Below, in pieces: positions 19,300 to 27,369 of a stretch of DNA of 64,000 nucleotides; positions within the stretch are counted from its first letter, which is position 1, and every line of letters begins with the position of its first letter. This DNA is from Enterovirga aerilata (GTDB taxonomy: Bacteria > Pseudomonadota > Alphaproteobacteria > Rhizobiales > Beijerinckiaceae), in NCBI RefSeq assembly GCF_013044135.1, contig NZ_JABEPP010000001.1, positions 806,001 to 870,000 of the forward strand, read 5' to 3'. The position numbers and the translations under genes are program-made. The notes below the pieces were generated by a model. That model was not told where the DNA came from. It did no database searches and saw only the letters and a list, made by a program, of their open reading frames with translations.

Positions 19300-20190
19300 T
19301 TGTCCACTCGCCCGACCGCCCGCCTCCGCGAACTCTTGTCCCGTCCCGGCGCCGTGATGGCGCCCGGCGTCGTCGATCCGCTCTACGCCCGGCTGGTCGC
19401 GAAGCACGGCTTCGAGGCCATGTACATGACGGGCGCCGGTACATCGGCGACGCGGCTCGGCATGCCCGATATCGGTCTTCTGACCCTGACCGAGATGGTG
19501 GACAACGCGGCCCGGATCGCGTCCGTGTCCGACCTGCCGCTCATCGCCGACGCCGATAACGGCTTCGGCGGGCCGTTCAATGTCCGCCGCGCCGTCCAGG
19601 AATACGAGCGCGCGGGCGTCGCGGCGATCCATCTCGAGGATCAGGTCCTGCCCAAGCGCTGCGGCCACCTCGCCGGCAAGCAGCTCATCTCCGCGCCCGA
19701 GATGGTGGCGAAGATCAAGGCCGCGACCGATGCCCGGCGCGATGCCGATTTCGTGCTCATCGCCCGCACGGACGCGATCGCCGTGGAAGGGTTCGAGCGG
19801 GCGCTGGAGCGGGCCGAGATGTACCGCGAGGCCGGCGCGGACGTGCTCTTCGTCGAGGCGCCCGGGCCTCATCAGCTCGAGGCCATCAACCGGCGCCTGA
19901 ATTTCCCGACGCTCTACAACATGGCGACGAGCGGCAAGACGCCGTTCCTGAAGCGGGAAGAGATCGAGGCCTACGGCTTCAAGATCATCCTCTACCCGAA
20001 CTGGCTCCTCCTCTCGGCCATCAAGGCCGCGGAGGGCGCGCTGGAGACGCTGAAGCGCGAGGGCACGATCGCCAGCATCGCCCCGGACCTGCCGAGCTTC
20101 CAGGAATTCTTCGACCTCGTCGGCATGCAGGAGGTGCGCGCGCTGGAGGCGCGCTACGGCGTGCCGGACGCGGCGCGGACGGATTACTGA
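19300..20190 (+). CDS. Isocitrate lyase/PEP mutase family C-C lyase
   Basis: This is a 296-residue TIM-barrel lyase related to methylisocitrate lyase, 2,3-dimethylmalate lyase and oxaloacetate decarboxylase. The metal-binding region is ADADNGFGGPFNVRR, and the full active-site loop motif K-R-C-G-H is present in LEDQVLPKRCGHLAGK, so cleavage of a 2-hydroxydicarboxylate (retro-Claisen) is expected. I chose TTG at 19300 because AAAGGG stands eight bases before it; a GTG at 19258 overlapping the livF stop is the alternative. Together with LeuCD it makes the hydrate-then-cleave pair discussed in the findings. Confidence 0.87.
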   Translation: MSTRPTARLRELLSRPGAVMAPGVVDPLYARLVAKHGFEAMYMTGAGTSATRLGMPDIGLLTLTEMVDNAARIASVSDLPLIADADNGFGGPFNVRRAVQEYERAGVAAIHLEDQVLPKRCGHLAGKQLISAPEMVAKIKAATDARRDADFVLIARTDAIAVEGFERALERAEMYREAGADVLFVEAPGPHQLEAINRRLNFPTLYNMATSGKTPFLKREEIEAYGFKIILYPNWLLLSAIKAAEGALETLKREGTIASIAPDLPSFQEFFDLVGMQEVRALEARYGVPDAARTDY

Positions 20191-20202
20191 GTCCGCGCGC
20201 TC

Positions 20203-21609
20203 ATGGCGATCCGCCCGGCCGCGGAGGCGAGGTTCGAATTCTCCGTACCGGTCCTCGTGATCGGGGCCGGCGCCTGCGGGCTGACGGCGGCGCTGTCCGC
20301 CCGCGAGGCGGGCGCGGAGGTGCTGGTGCTGGAGCGCGACCCGCGCCCGTCCGGTTCCACCTCGCTCTCGGCCGGCCTGATCCCGGCAGCCGGAACGCGG
20401 CTCCAGCACGAGAAGGGCATTGCGGACAGCCCGGAGATCTTCGCGGCCGATCTCGCCGCCAAGGCCCGGGGCCGGAACGACCCAGCGGTCGTGCGCGCCG
20501 TCGCGGAGGCCTCCGGCCCGACGATCGACTGGCTCGTCGCGTCCCAGGGCCTCGACCTGCATCTCGTCGAGGGGTTCACCTATCCCGGCCATTCCCGCCT
20601 GCGCATGCACGGCCCGAAGACGCAGACGGGCGCGGACCTGGAAGCCATGCTGCTCGGCGCGGCCGAGCGTGCCGGCATCGACATCCTGACGGGCGCCTCC
20701 GTCGAGGACCTGTTCGCCGACGAGACCGGGCGCGTGGTCGGCGCGGGCTTCCGGCGGCCGGACGGCACGGCGGAGGCGGTCGGCTGCGAGGCCCTCGTGC
20801 TCGCCTGCAACGGCTTCGGCGGCAACCCGGATCTCGTCCGCCGCCACATCCCCGAGATGGCGGAGGCCGAGTATTGCGGCCACGCCTCCAATACGGGGGA
20901 CGCGCTCCGCTGGGGCCTCGCCCTCGGCGCGGCCGCTGCCGATCTCGGCTCCTACCAGGGCCACGGCTCGGTGCCGCGGCCGCATTCCGCCCCGCTCACC
21001 TGGGCGGTCATCACGCTCGGCGGCTTCCAGGTGAACGCGCAGGGGAAGCGCTTCGCGAACGAGATGCGCGGCTATTCCGAACATGCCGAAGAGGTCCTGA
21101 AGCAGCCCGGCCGCTTCGCCTGGGACATCTACGACGCGCGCTGCGAGGCGCCCGCGCTCGCCTTCCACGACTACCGGGAGTTCAAGCGCCTCGGCGCCAT
21201 CAAGGAGGCGGGCAGCGTGCGGGAGCTGGCCGCCGTCACGGGGCTTTCCGAAGCGGCCCTCGCCGACACGCTTCGCAACGTCGAGGATTGCGCCGCCGGA
21301 CGCGCGCAGGATCCGTTCGGGCGCGACTTCACCAAGAACCCGCCGCTCGCGCCGCCCTACCGGGCGGCGAAGATCACGGGCGCCCTGTTCCATACCCAGG
21401 GCGGGCTCGCGATCGACGCCGGGGCGCGCGTGCTGCGGCCGGGCGGCGCGAAGCTGCCGAACCTCTTCGCGGGCGGCGGCGCGGCGCGCGGCCTCTCCGG
21501 TCCGTCCGCGTGGGGCTATCTCTCCGGCAACGGCCTGCTCTCGGCCGTCGTGCTCGGCCGCATCGCCGGGCTGTCCGCGGCCGCGCTGGTCGGCGCCGCC
21601 GCAGGCTGA
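20203..21609 (+). CDS. FAD-dependent oxidoreductase, fumarate reductase/flavocytochrome c type
   Basis: This is a 468-residue FAD_binding_2 flavoprotein. The dinucleotide-binding motif is VIGAGACGLTAALSARE, and residues about 40-60 (SGSTSLSAGLIPAAG) plus the C-terminal GLAIDAGARVLRPGG and GGGAARGLSGPSAWGYLSGNG blocks match the fumarate reductase and 3-ketosteroid dehydrogenase superfamily. Such enzymes reduce or form a C=C next to a carbonyl or carboxylate. It follows the lyase gene by 12 bases and overlaps nothing downstream; a convergent Ohr gene begins at the next base. The substrate is unknown. Confidence 0.84.
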   Translation: MAIRPAAEARFEFSVPVLVIGAGACGLTAALSAREAGAEVLVLERDPRPSGSTSLSAGLIPAAGTRLQHEKGIADSPEIFAADLAAKARGRNDPAVVRAVAEASGPTIDWLVASQGLDLHLVEGFTYPGHSRLRMHGPKTQTGADLEAMLLGAAERAGIDILTGASVEDLFADETGRVVGAGFRRPDGTAEAVGCEALVLACNGFGGNPDLVRRHIPEMAEAEYCGHASNTGDALRWGLALGAAAADLGSYQGHGSVPRPHSAPLTWAVITLGGFQVNAQGKRFANEMRGYSEHAEEVLKQPGRFAWDIYDARCEAPALAFHDYREFKRLGAIKEAGSVRELAAVTGLSEAALADTLRNVEDCAAGRAQDPFGRDFTKNPPLAPPYRAAKITGALFHTQGGLAIDAGARVLRPGGAKLPNLFAGGGAARGLSGPSAWGYLSGNGLLSAVVLGRIAGLSAAALVGAAAG

Positions 21610-22026
21610 TCAGCGCGCCAGCGTGAGCTTCACGTCCACGTTCCCGCGCGTGGCGTTGGAATAGGGGCAGGTCCTGTGCGCCTGCTCGAGCAGGGCCCGG
21701 GCCTGGTCCTCCGGCAAGGCGGGCAGGGATACCAGGAGCTCGGCCGTGATCCCGTAGGCGCCTCCCTCCATCATGGCGAGCCCGACCTTCGCGGTCACCT
21801 GCGGGGTGCCGATGTCGAGCTTCTGCTGACGGGCCAGGTGATCCATCGTGCTCGCGAAACAGGCCGCATAGCCGACCGCGAAGAGCTGCTCGGGATTGGT
21901 GCCGCCGCCCGGCCCGCCCATCTCCTTCGGCCGCGCGAGCCTGAGGTCGAGCTCCCCGTCCGAGCTCCGGGCGGTTCCGTTGCGGCCGCCGGTCGCGACC
22001 GCTTCGGCCGTGTAGATCACTTTCAT
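21610..22026 (-). CDS. ohr: Organic hydroperoxide resistance protein (Ohr/OsmC family)
   Basis: This is a 138-residue peroxidase that reduces organic hydroperoxides using two cysteines. Both are present: Cys56 in GYAACFASTMDHL and Cys120 in RTCPYSNATRG, with the Arg-containing N-terminal ARSSDGELDLRLARP block. I placed the start at the ATG at 22026 (MKVIYTAEAVATGGRNG), the usual Ohr N-terminus. The stop is directly adjacent to the stop of the flavoprotein gene on the other strand. It may protect against peroxides made by the neighbouring flavoenzymes. Confidence 0.9.
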   Translation of the reverse strand: MKVIYTAEAVATGGRNGTARSSDGELDLRLARPKEMGGPGGGTNPEQLFAVGYAACFASTMDHLARQQKLDIGTPQVTAKVGLAMMEGGAYGITAELLVSLPALPEDQARALLEQAHRTCPYSNATRGNVDVKLTLAR

Positions 22027-22049
22027 GGTTCTCTCTCCGGGTGGTGACA

Positions 22050-23048
22050 TCAGGAGCGCGGGGCGAGGAGCGCCGGATGCTCGGCGGCCCAGGCCGCATA
22101 GGCTGCCGCGCCTTCGGGCGGCGGACGGAAGACCGGACCGAACTCGGCCTCGAACCGGGCGGGGCTCGGCGGCGAGAGGCGGGGGCGGTCCAGCGCGTCG
22201 TTGTAGGCGACGGAGGGCGCCTCGCCCGGGCCGCCGCGCCGCCAGGACCAGCCCGGGAACCGCTCCGCCAGCGCGCGGCACAGCAATTCGGGGTGCCAGG
22301 TCCGGCCGCAGCCGAGATTGTAGAGGTCGTGCGCCGGTCGCTCGGCCCGAAGCAGCGTGACCAGCGCGCGGGCGATCTCCGGGCCGGGCGTCCAGTCGCG
22401 GGAGCCGCCATCCGCAATGGTGACCGCTTCGCCGCGCAGAGCCGCGGCGGCGATCTGGAGCGGCGGGCTCAGCGTGTCGCGCAGGCCCGTGTCGTGCTCC
22501 CAGGGACCGTAGATCGCGGTGAGCCGGGTGCGCAGGACGTCGAGGCCCCGCGCGTCGCGGACCTGCACCGCCATCCGCTCCGCCGCGAGCTTCGTGATCG
22601 CGTAGAGGCTGGCGGGCCGGGGAGGGGTCTCCTCCGTGACCGGTTCAGCCCCGAAGGGCGCATCGCCATAGACGGCGCCCGAGCTCGTCAGGACGAAGCG
22701 CTCGACCCCGGCCCCGAGCGCGCCGAGGAGGAGGGCGTTCGTGCCCGCGACGTTGACGTCGATCACCCGCGTGGCGCGGCTCGGATCGGCATCCGGACCG
22801 GCCGTGATCGCCGCCGTGTGCAGCACGCGCCGGATCGCGTGTCGGGCAAGGACGCTTCGCAGGAAGGCTGGATCGCAGATGTCGCCGATCTCGACCGAGA
22901 GGCGGCCCGGCAGCGTCCGGAAGACGCGCAGCGCCTCCGGATGGAGCGGCCCCAGCGAGAGGGCGACCACGCGCTCGCCCTCGGCCAGAAGCTGCTCGGC
23001 GACGTTCAGGCCGATGAAGCCGCCCGCGCCCGTGATCAGGGTTGTCAT
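22050..23048 (-). CDS. NAD-dependent epimerase/dehydratase (extended SDR)
   Basis: This is a 332-residue extended short-chain dehydrogenase. The NAD motif TGAGGFIGLNVAEQL is at the N-terminus, the active-site Ser is in LTSSGAVYG, and YAITKLAAERM supplies the Tyr-x3-Lys pair. The fold is that of UDP-sugar epimerases, but members of this group in catabolic operons often act on sugar acids or keto acids. It sits nine bases downstream of the OYE-like reductase gene and upstream of ohr on the same strand. Confidence 0.85.
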   Translation of the reverse strand: MTTLITGAGGFIGLNVAEQLLAEGERVVALSLGPLHPEALRVFRTLPGRLSVEIGDICDPAFLRSVLARHAIRRVLHTAAITAGPDADPSRATRVIDVNVAGTNALLLGALGAGVERFVLTSSGAVYGDAPFGAEPVTEETPPRPASLYAITKLAAERMAVQVRDARGLDVLRTRLTAIYGPWEHDTGLRDTLSPPLQIAAAALRGEAVTIADGGSRDWTPGPEIARALVTLLRAERPAHDLYNLGCGRTWHPELLCRALAERFPGWSWRRGGPGEAPSVAYNDALDRPRLSPPSPARFEAEFGPVFRPPPEGAAAYAAWAAEHPALLAPRS

Positions 23049-23057
23049 CTCAGCCCC

Positions 23058-25055
23058 TCAGATGGCACGTCCCGCCTCGTGACCCTCGTAGACCGCCTCC
23101 ATGGCGGTGCGGGGCGCGAGGCAGTCGCCGACGAGCTTCAAGGGAATCCCGGCCTGAGCGAGGGGCGCGCGAAGCTCGTCGGACGCGGCGTTGTACCGGG
23201 CGAGGATCACGGACGAGAATCCGCGGAGGGCCTCGATCTCGCCGCAGGACACGTCCTCGACCGCGAGCGTCGCACCGTCGAACGAGAGCACCTTGCGGAG
23301 CGTCGCGATCCTCACGCGCTTCTCGCGCAGCCGCTTGGTCCAGGCGAGCGTCGAGTAGATCGTCGTGCGCCAGGCGAAGCCGGCGACGGGCGAGAACACG
23401 GTGACGCGCTTGCCGAGGCCGGCCAGGTGCGCGATCGCCGAGAGGGAGGCCCACTCGCCGGTGAGATCCGCGAAGGCGACGGTCTCGCCGAGCGCGTCGG
23501 GGTCGGCGAGCGCGGCCTCTACCGTGAAGACCGGCCCGCCGCCCGGCAGGGCCGGGGCGAGCGGCCGCGAGCCGGTCGCGAGCACGACGAGGTCCGGCCG
23601 GCTCGCGACGATCTCGTCCGCCCTGGCCTCGCGGCCGAGCTCGACGGCGACGCCGAAGCGCGCGAGCTGGCGCTCCTGGAAGGCGAGGAGGTCGAAGAAG
23701 GCGTGGCGGGACGGCATGGCCCGGAGATGGTTCAGCTGTCCTCCGAGGCGGTCCGCGCGCTCGACGAGACGGACCCTGTGCCCGCGCGCCGCCGCGACCC
23801 AGGCCATCTCCAGCCCGGCCGGCCCGCCGCCGATCACGACGACGTTCTTCGGCTCCGGTGCCGGGTCCGTACTCGGCTCGCGCCAGGCGCCCTCGAGTCC
23901 GGCCTCGGGGTTCACGAGGCAGCGCACCGCCATGTTCTTCTCGAGCATTCCGGCGCAGCCCTGGTTGCAGGCGATGCAGGCGCGGATCTCGTCCGTGCGG
24001 CCCTCGACCGTCTTCCGGACGATCGCGGGCTCCGCGATATGGGCGCGGGCCATCCCGACCATGTCGGCCGCGCCCGCCGCGATCGTCTCCTCCGCCTCGG
24101 CGAGCGTGCGGTATCGGCAGACCGTGAAGACCGGGACCTCGTGCCCGGCCTGCCGGAGCGCCCCGCGGATGCCGGCTGGGAGATGCCGGAACATGGCGGG
24201 ATCGAAGCTCATGTCCGCCATCTGCGTCGCGAGCGAATAGCTCGCGTGGTAGGCCGAGTGGCTGACATTGACGAAGTCGAGCTTCACCGCCCCGGCGAAG
24301 CGGCTGGCGACCTCCGCCATCTCGTCGGGATGGAGCCCGTCTTCGAGGTACTCCTCGGCGCTGATGCGGATGCCGAGCGTGTAGTCCGGACCGACCGCCT
24401 CGCGCACCGCCCGCAAGACCGCGAGCGGGAACCGCATGCGGTTCTCGAGCGGCCCGCCATAGGCGTCCTCGCGGCCGTTCGAGACCGGCGAGAGGAATTG
24501 CTGCAGGAGATGTCCGTGCGCGACCTGGACCTCGATCCCGTCGAGCCCGGCCTCGATCAGGTTGCGGGCCGTCGCGACATGGGCCTCGACCACGCTCGCC
24601 ATGTCGTCCTCGGTCATGGCGTGCGGCATGGCCGAAGTGGCCGACCAGCGGATCGGGGAGGGACCCCAGGACACGGTCCGCTCGAAATCGCCGTCCACCT
24701 GCCGGCCGAGATGGATGATCTGGCCGAGAAGCCGCGCCCCCTCGGCCCGGACCGCCTCGCCGATGCGGGCGAAGGCCGGGATGCAGCGCCGGTCGAAACC
24801 GGCCACCGCCTGCGGGCGGCCGACGCAGTTCTGCTGCACCCGGATCGATTCGAAGATGATCGCGCCGACCCCGCCGCGGGCCCGGGCGCGGTGATATTCG
24901 AGGTGTCGCTCGGACGGCAGGTGGTCCTCGCCGAAATTGGTCGTGTGCGCCGGCACGAAGATGCGGTTGCGCAGCGTCAGGGCGCCGATCCGGATCGGCG
25001 CCAGCACATGCGGATAGGGTTCCGGCCCACCGGGGGCCCTGGTCTCGGACAGCAT
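23058..25055 (-). CDS. NADH:flavin oxidoreductase (2,4-dienoyl-CoA reductase/OYE type, FMN-FeS-FAD)
   Basis: This is a 665-residue three-part oxidoreductase. Residues 1-340 form an old-yellow-enzyme TIM barrel for FMN (PIRIGALTLRNRIFVPAHTTN). The linker CIACNQGCAGMLEKN followed by RCLVNP holds the four cysteines of a [4Fe-4S] cluster. The C-terminal half has a first dinucleotide fold (VVVIGGGPAGLEMAWVAA) for FAD and a less conserved NAD-binding part. The family includes dienoyl-CoA reductase, trimethylamine dehydrogenase and N-methylproline demethylase, so C=C reduction or oxidative N-dealkylation is possible. It is divergent from an SDR across a 119-base gap that holds a candidate GntR site. 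Confidence 0.88.
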   Translation of the reverse strand: MLSETRAPGGPEPYPHVLAPIRIGALTLRNRIFVPAHTTNFGEDHLPSERHLEYHRARARGGVGAIIFESIRVQQNCVGRPQAVAGFDRRCIPAFARIGEAVRAEGARLLGQIIHLGRQVDGDFERTVSWGPSPIRWSATSAMPHAMTEDDMASVVEAHVATARNLIEAGLDGIEVQVAHGHLLQQFLSPVSNGREDAYGGPLENRMRFPLAVLRAVREAVGPDYTLGIRISAEEYLEDGLHPDEMAEVASRFAGAVKLDFVNVSHSAYHASYSLATQMADMSFDPAMFRHLPAGIRGALRQAGHEVPVFTVCRYRTLAEAEETIAAGAADMVGMARAHIAEPAIVRKTVEGRTDEIRACIACNQGCAGMLEKNMAVRCLVNPEAGLEGAWREPSTDPAPEPKNVVVIGGGPAGLEMAWVAAARGHRVRLVERADRLGGQLNHLRAMPSRHAFFDLLAFQERQLARFGVAVELGREARADEIVASRPDLVVLATGSRPLAPALPGGGPVFTVEAALADPDALGETVAFADLTGEWASLSAIAHLAGLGKRVTVFSPVAGFAWRTTIYSTLAWTKRLREKRVRIATLRKVLSFDGATLAVEDVSCGEIEALRGFSSVILARYNAASDELRAPLAQAGIPLKLVGDCLAPRTAMEAVYEGHEAGRAI

Positions 25056-25107
25056 GCGTTCCTCAGCCGGCTCGTCCGCGCTCGCGCGGGCTATCGTCCG
25101 GTACGCA

Positions 25108-25123
25108 TAATGTCATATCAATA
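25108..25123 (+). promoter_or_regulatory. Candidate GntR/HutC operator, copy 2
   Basis: TAATGTCATATCAATA lies midway between the divergent starts of the OYE-type reductase gene (25055) and the SDR gene (25175). It matches copy 1 at 9708 in 15 of 16 positions and then continues AAGACC against AGACC, so the similarity extends past the core. Confidence 0.6.
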
Positions 25124-25174
25124 AGACCGGACGCGTCGAGTCCGCGCCTGCCCAGATTGCGAGCACCACGCCTC

Positions 25175-26095
25175 ATGACCGACCAATCCGCTCTCTCGGG
25201 CCGTATCGCGGTGATCACGGGGGCGGCCGGCGATATCGGCCATGCCATCGCGGCGCGGTTCGCGGCGGCGGGTGCGGGTCTGGCCCTGCTCGATCTCGAC
25301 GCCGATGCCGCCGGCCGCCTCGCGCAAGGGTCGGAGCTCCCGCCCGGCCGGTCTCTCGCGCTCGGCTGCGACGTGTCGGACGAAGCCTCGGTCGAGCGCA
25401 CGGTCGCGGCGGTGCTGGAGCGGTTCGGGCGCATCGACATCCTGGTCAACAACGCCGCCGCGCTGACGCCGCTCGCTCCCGTGGCCGATGTGCCGGCCGC
25501 CGCCTGGAGGCAGGCGATCGACGTCAACCTGACCGGCGCCTTCCTGATGGCGCGCGCCTGCCTTCGCCCGATGCGGAAGGCCGGCCGCGGCGTCGTCATC
25601 AACATCGCGTCGCAGCTCGCCCATGTGACCACGCCGGGCCGCGCTCCGTACAGCGCCTCCAAGGCGGGGCTGCTGTCGCTGACGCGCAGCATCGCGCTCG
25701 ACCACGCGGCGGAGGGAATCCGGGCCGTCAGCCTCTCGCCCGGCGCCGTGATGACGGGCCGCCTCACGCGGCTCATCGGCTCGCCCGACGAGGTCGCGGC
25801 GGCGCTCGCGCCCGGCTATCCGGCCGGCCGGATCGGCCGGCCGGAGGAGGTCGCCGCGGCCGCGCTCTTCCTGGCGAGCGACGCGGCCGGGTTCGTGAAC
25901 GGGTCGGACCTGGTGATGGACGGCGGCTACACGGCGCGCTCAGTCAGACCTCGGGCTTCTGCTGGTAGCGCCAGAGATTCGGGCTGCCGCTGCCGTCGCG
26001 CGACATCGACAGGCGCACCTCGTACTGGTCGGGCCGATAGAGCGCGCTCAGATACTCGATCGGGCGGCGCTTCTCGTCCCGCACCGTGCGGGTGA
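25175..26095 (+). CDS. Short-chain dehydrogenase/reductase with unusual C-terminal extension
   Basis: This is a classical SDR: VITGAAGDIGHAIAARF for cofactor binding, NNAA, and the YSASKAGLLSL active-site Tyr/Lys. Classical members end shortly after the DGGYTAR segment reached at 25942. Here the frame stays open for about 50 more codons rich in Arg, Ser and Ala, running over the 3' end of the convergent gntR gene (25944-26095). The tail may be a non-functional read-through caused by loss of the normal stop. The ATG at 25175 is preferred over a TTG at 25157. The substrate is unknown. Confidence 0.82.
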   Translation: MTDQSALSGRIAVITGAAGDIGHAIAARFAAAGAGLALLDLDADAAGRLAQGSELPPGRSLALGCDVSDEASVERTVAAVLERFGRIDILVNNAAALTPLAPVADVPAAAWRQAIDVNLTGAFLMARACLRPMRKAGRGVVINIASQLAHVTTPGRAPYSASKAGLLSLTRSIALDHAAEGIRAVSLSPGAVMTGRLTRLIGSPDEVAAALAPGYPAGRIGRPEEVAAAALFLASDAAGFVNGSDLVMDGGYTARSVRPRASAGSARDSGCRCRRATSTGAPRTGRADRARSDTRSGGASRPAPCG

Positions 26096-26729
26096 GCGCG
26101 ATCAGCGGCTGCCCGACCTGAACGCCGAGCAGGGGCGCCGAGAAGGCGTCGGCGAGCTTCGCCGTGATCGTGCTGTCGGCCGAATCGACCCGGGCGCCGC
26201 CGCGCTCGAGTAGCCGGATCAGCGATCCTGAGGCCAGCTCCTCGCGCGTATAGGTCCGCCCGAGCGCGGCCGGGACGTGGGTGGTCAGGAGCGACACCGG
26301 CACGCCCTCGCGCGAGCGCGTGCGCACGGCCTTCTGCACCGAGCCGCCCTCCTCGATCTCGAGCGTCGCGGCGACGATCGGCGAGGCCGGGATGTACTCG
26401 AAGGAGTGCAGGGTGACGGTGGTATGCTCGGCATAGGACGAGAGGTTGTCCGCGAGCCCCGAGAGCTGGCCGGTGATCGGCGTGCCGAGAGCGCCCGAAC
26501 GCGCGAAGGTGCCGCGCCCGCGCCGCCGCTCGATGAGCCCGTCCGCCGTCAGCATCTCCATCGTGCGGCGCACGGTGATCCGGGAGACGCCGTGCTGCTT
26601 GGAGATCTCCAGCTCCCCCGGCAGCGGGACCTCGGCCGGAAAGCGGCCGTCCTCGATCTGCTGGCGCAGCACGAGATAGAGCCGGTGGTAGAGCGGAACG
26701 GGGCCGGCACCCTGATCGTCGCGATCCAT
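25944..26729 (-). CDS. GntR family transcriptional regulator (HutC/UTRA subfamily)
   Basis: This is a 261-residue regulator. Residues about 12-78 form a winged helix (LYHRLYLVLRQQIEDGRFP, then VSRITVRRTMEMLTADGLI and RRRGRGTF). Residues about 95-245 form a UTRA ligand-binding domain. HutC-type proteins usually repress catabolic operons and are released by a pathway intermediate. It lies at the end of the region 2 block and three ATGTYATAYCMMTA elements are found in front of this gene, the SDR/OYE pair and the hydrolase operon, which suggests that it controls the whole block. Confidence 0.9.
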   Translation of the reverse strand: MDRDDQGAGPVPLYHRLYLVLRQQIEDGRFPAEVPLPGELEISKQHGVSRITVRRTMEMLTADGLIERRRGRGTFARSGALGTPITGQLSGLADNLSSYAEHTTVTLHSFEYIPASPIVAATLEIEEGGSVQKAVRTRSREGVPVSLLTTHVPAALGRTYTREELASGSLIRLLERGGARVDSADSTITAKLADAFSAPLLGVQVGQPLIALTRTVRDEKRRPIEYLSALYRPDQYEVRLSMSRDGSGSPNLWRYQQKPEV

Positions 26730-26749
26730 GCCGGCCGATTAGCATGTCC

Positions 26750-26763
26750 TAGGGATATAACAT
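26750..26763 (-). promoter_or_regulatory. Candidate GntR/HutC operator, copy 3 (autoregulatory)
   Basis: Read on the minus strand this is ATGTTATATCCCTA, 11 of 14 identical to ATGTCATATCAATA of copy 2. It lies 20 bases upstream of the gntR start. On the plus strand the wider sequence ATGTCCTAGGGATATAACAT begins with ATGT and ends with ACAT, so it also has weak dyad symmetry. Confidence 0.5.
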
Positions 26764-26793
26764 ACTGGGGCGGGGCAGCGGGCCACAGGACGT

Positions 26794-27294
26794 TCAGCCG
26801 TTACCGTTCTCCGGGAGAGCGCCGCCCAGCTCGCGCGAGCGGCGCATGACGAGGTCGATCAGCCGGTCGAGATGCGCCCGGTCGGCGGCGGACAGTCCGG
26901 CCGTCAGCCGCTCGACATGCGCCAGAGCGAGCGGAACGATCTTCCGGTAGAGGCGCTCGCCTTCGGGCGTCAGCACCAGGAAGGCCTCGCGCAGATCCGC
27001 CTCGTTCCGACGCCGCCGGACGAGGCCGCGGCCCTCGAGCGCGGCGACGGCGCGGCTCACCTTCACCTTGCCCATGCGCGAATGCGCGCCCACCGCCTTG
27101 GCCGTCATGGAGCGAAACTCGCCGAGCGTGGCCAGAACCCGCCATTCGGGCACCGAGATGCCGAAGCGGGTGCCGTAGCTCCGGGCCAGGCCTTCGCTCA
27201 CGGTCTCGGCCAGCACGTTCAGCCGATAGGGCAGGAACTCGGACAGCCGCAGCGCAGGCTCGCGGTCGGGGTCCGGACGGAGTGCGCTTGACAT
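26794..27294 (-). CDS. MarR family transcriptional regulator, divergent from hmgA
   Basis: This is a 166-residue winged-helix regulator. The helix-turn-helix region is [14 protein letters not shown] and [20 protein letters not shown], followed by [19 protein letters not shown] with the wing. It is divergent from hmgA with 75 bases between the starts, and a near-perfect palindrome GTTACATCTGAAAC lies there. MarR proteins are known repressors of homogentisate genes in several bacteria, so control of hmgA is the likely role. The inducer is not visible in the sequence. Confidence 0.88.
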   Translation of the reverse strand: MSSALRPDPDREPALRLSEFLPYRLNVLAETVSEGLARSYGTRFGISVPEWRVLATLGEFRSMTAKAVGAHSRMGKVKVSRAVAALEGRGLVRRRRNEADLREAFLVLTPEGERLYRKIVPLALAHVERLTAGLSAADRAHLDRLIDLVMRRSRELGGALPENGNG

Positions 27295-27326
27295 CGGGCC
27301 GTGGCGGGATATTCGAGAGGGAGATC

Positions 27327-27340
27327 GTTACATCTGAAAC
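27327..27340. promoter_or_regulatory. Candidate MarR operator at hmgA
   Basis: GTTACATCTGAAAC has arms GTTACA and TGAAAC that match as an inverted repeat in five of six positions around a TC centre. It lies 30 bases before the hmgA ATG and 33 bases before the marR ATG. GTTTCA-N2-TGAAAC-like sites are typical of MarR proteins. Confidence 0.6.
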
Positions 27341-27369
27341 TAATTCGCCGAGCAGGGGAGGGCAACGTC

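Noticed and set aside
22041-25124. Very long plus-strand frame of 1027 codons
   Set aside because: It lies opposite the epimerase and OYE-type reductase genes, which have complete motifs, and has shadow-like composition (Arg/Gly/Asp/Glu repeats).
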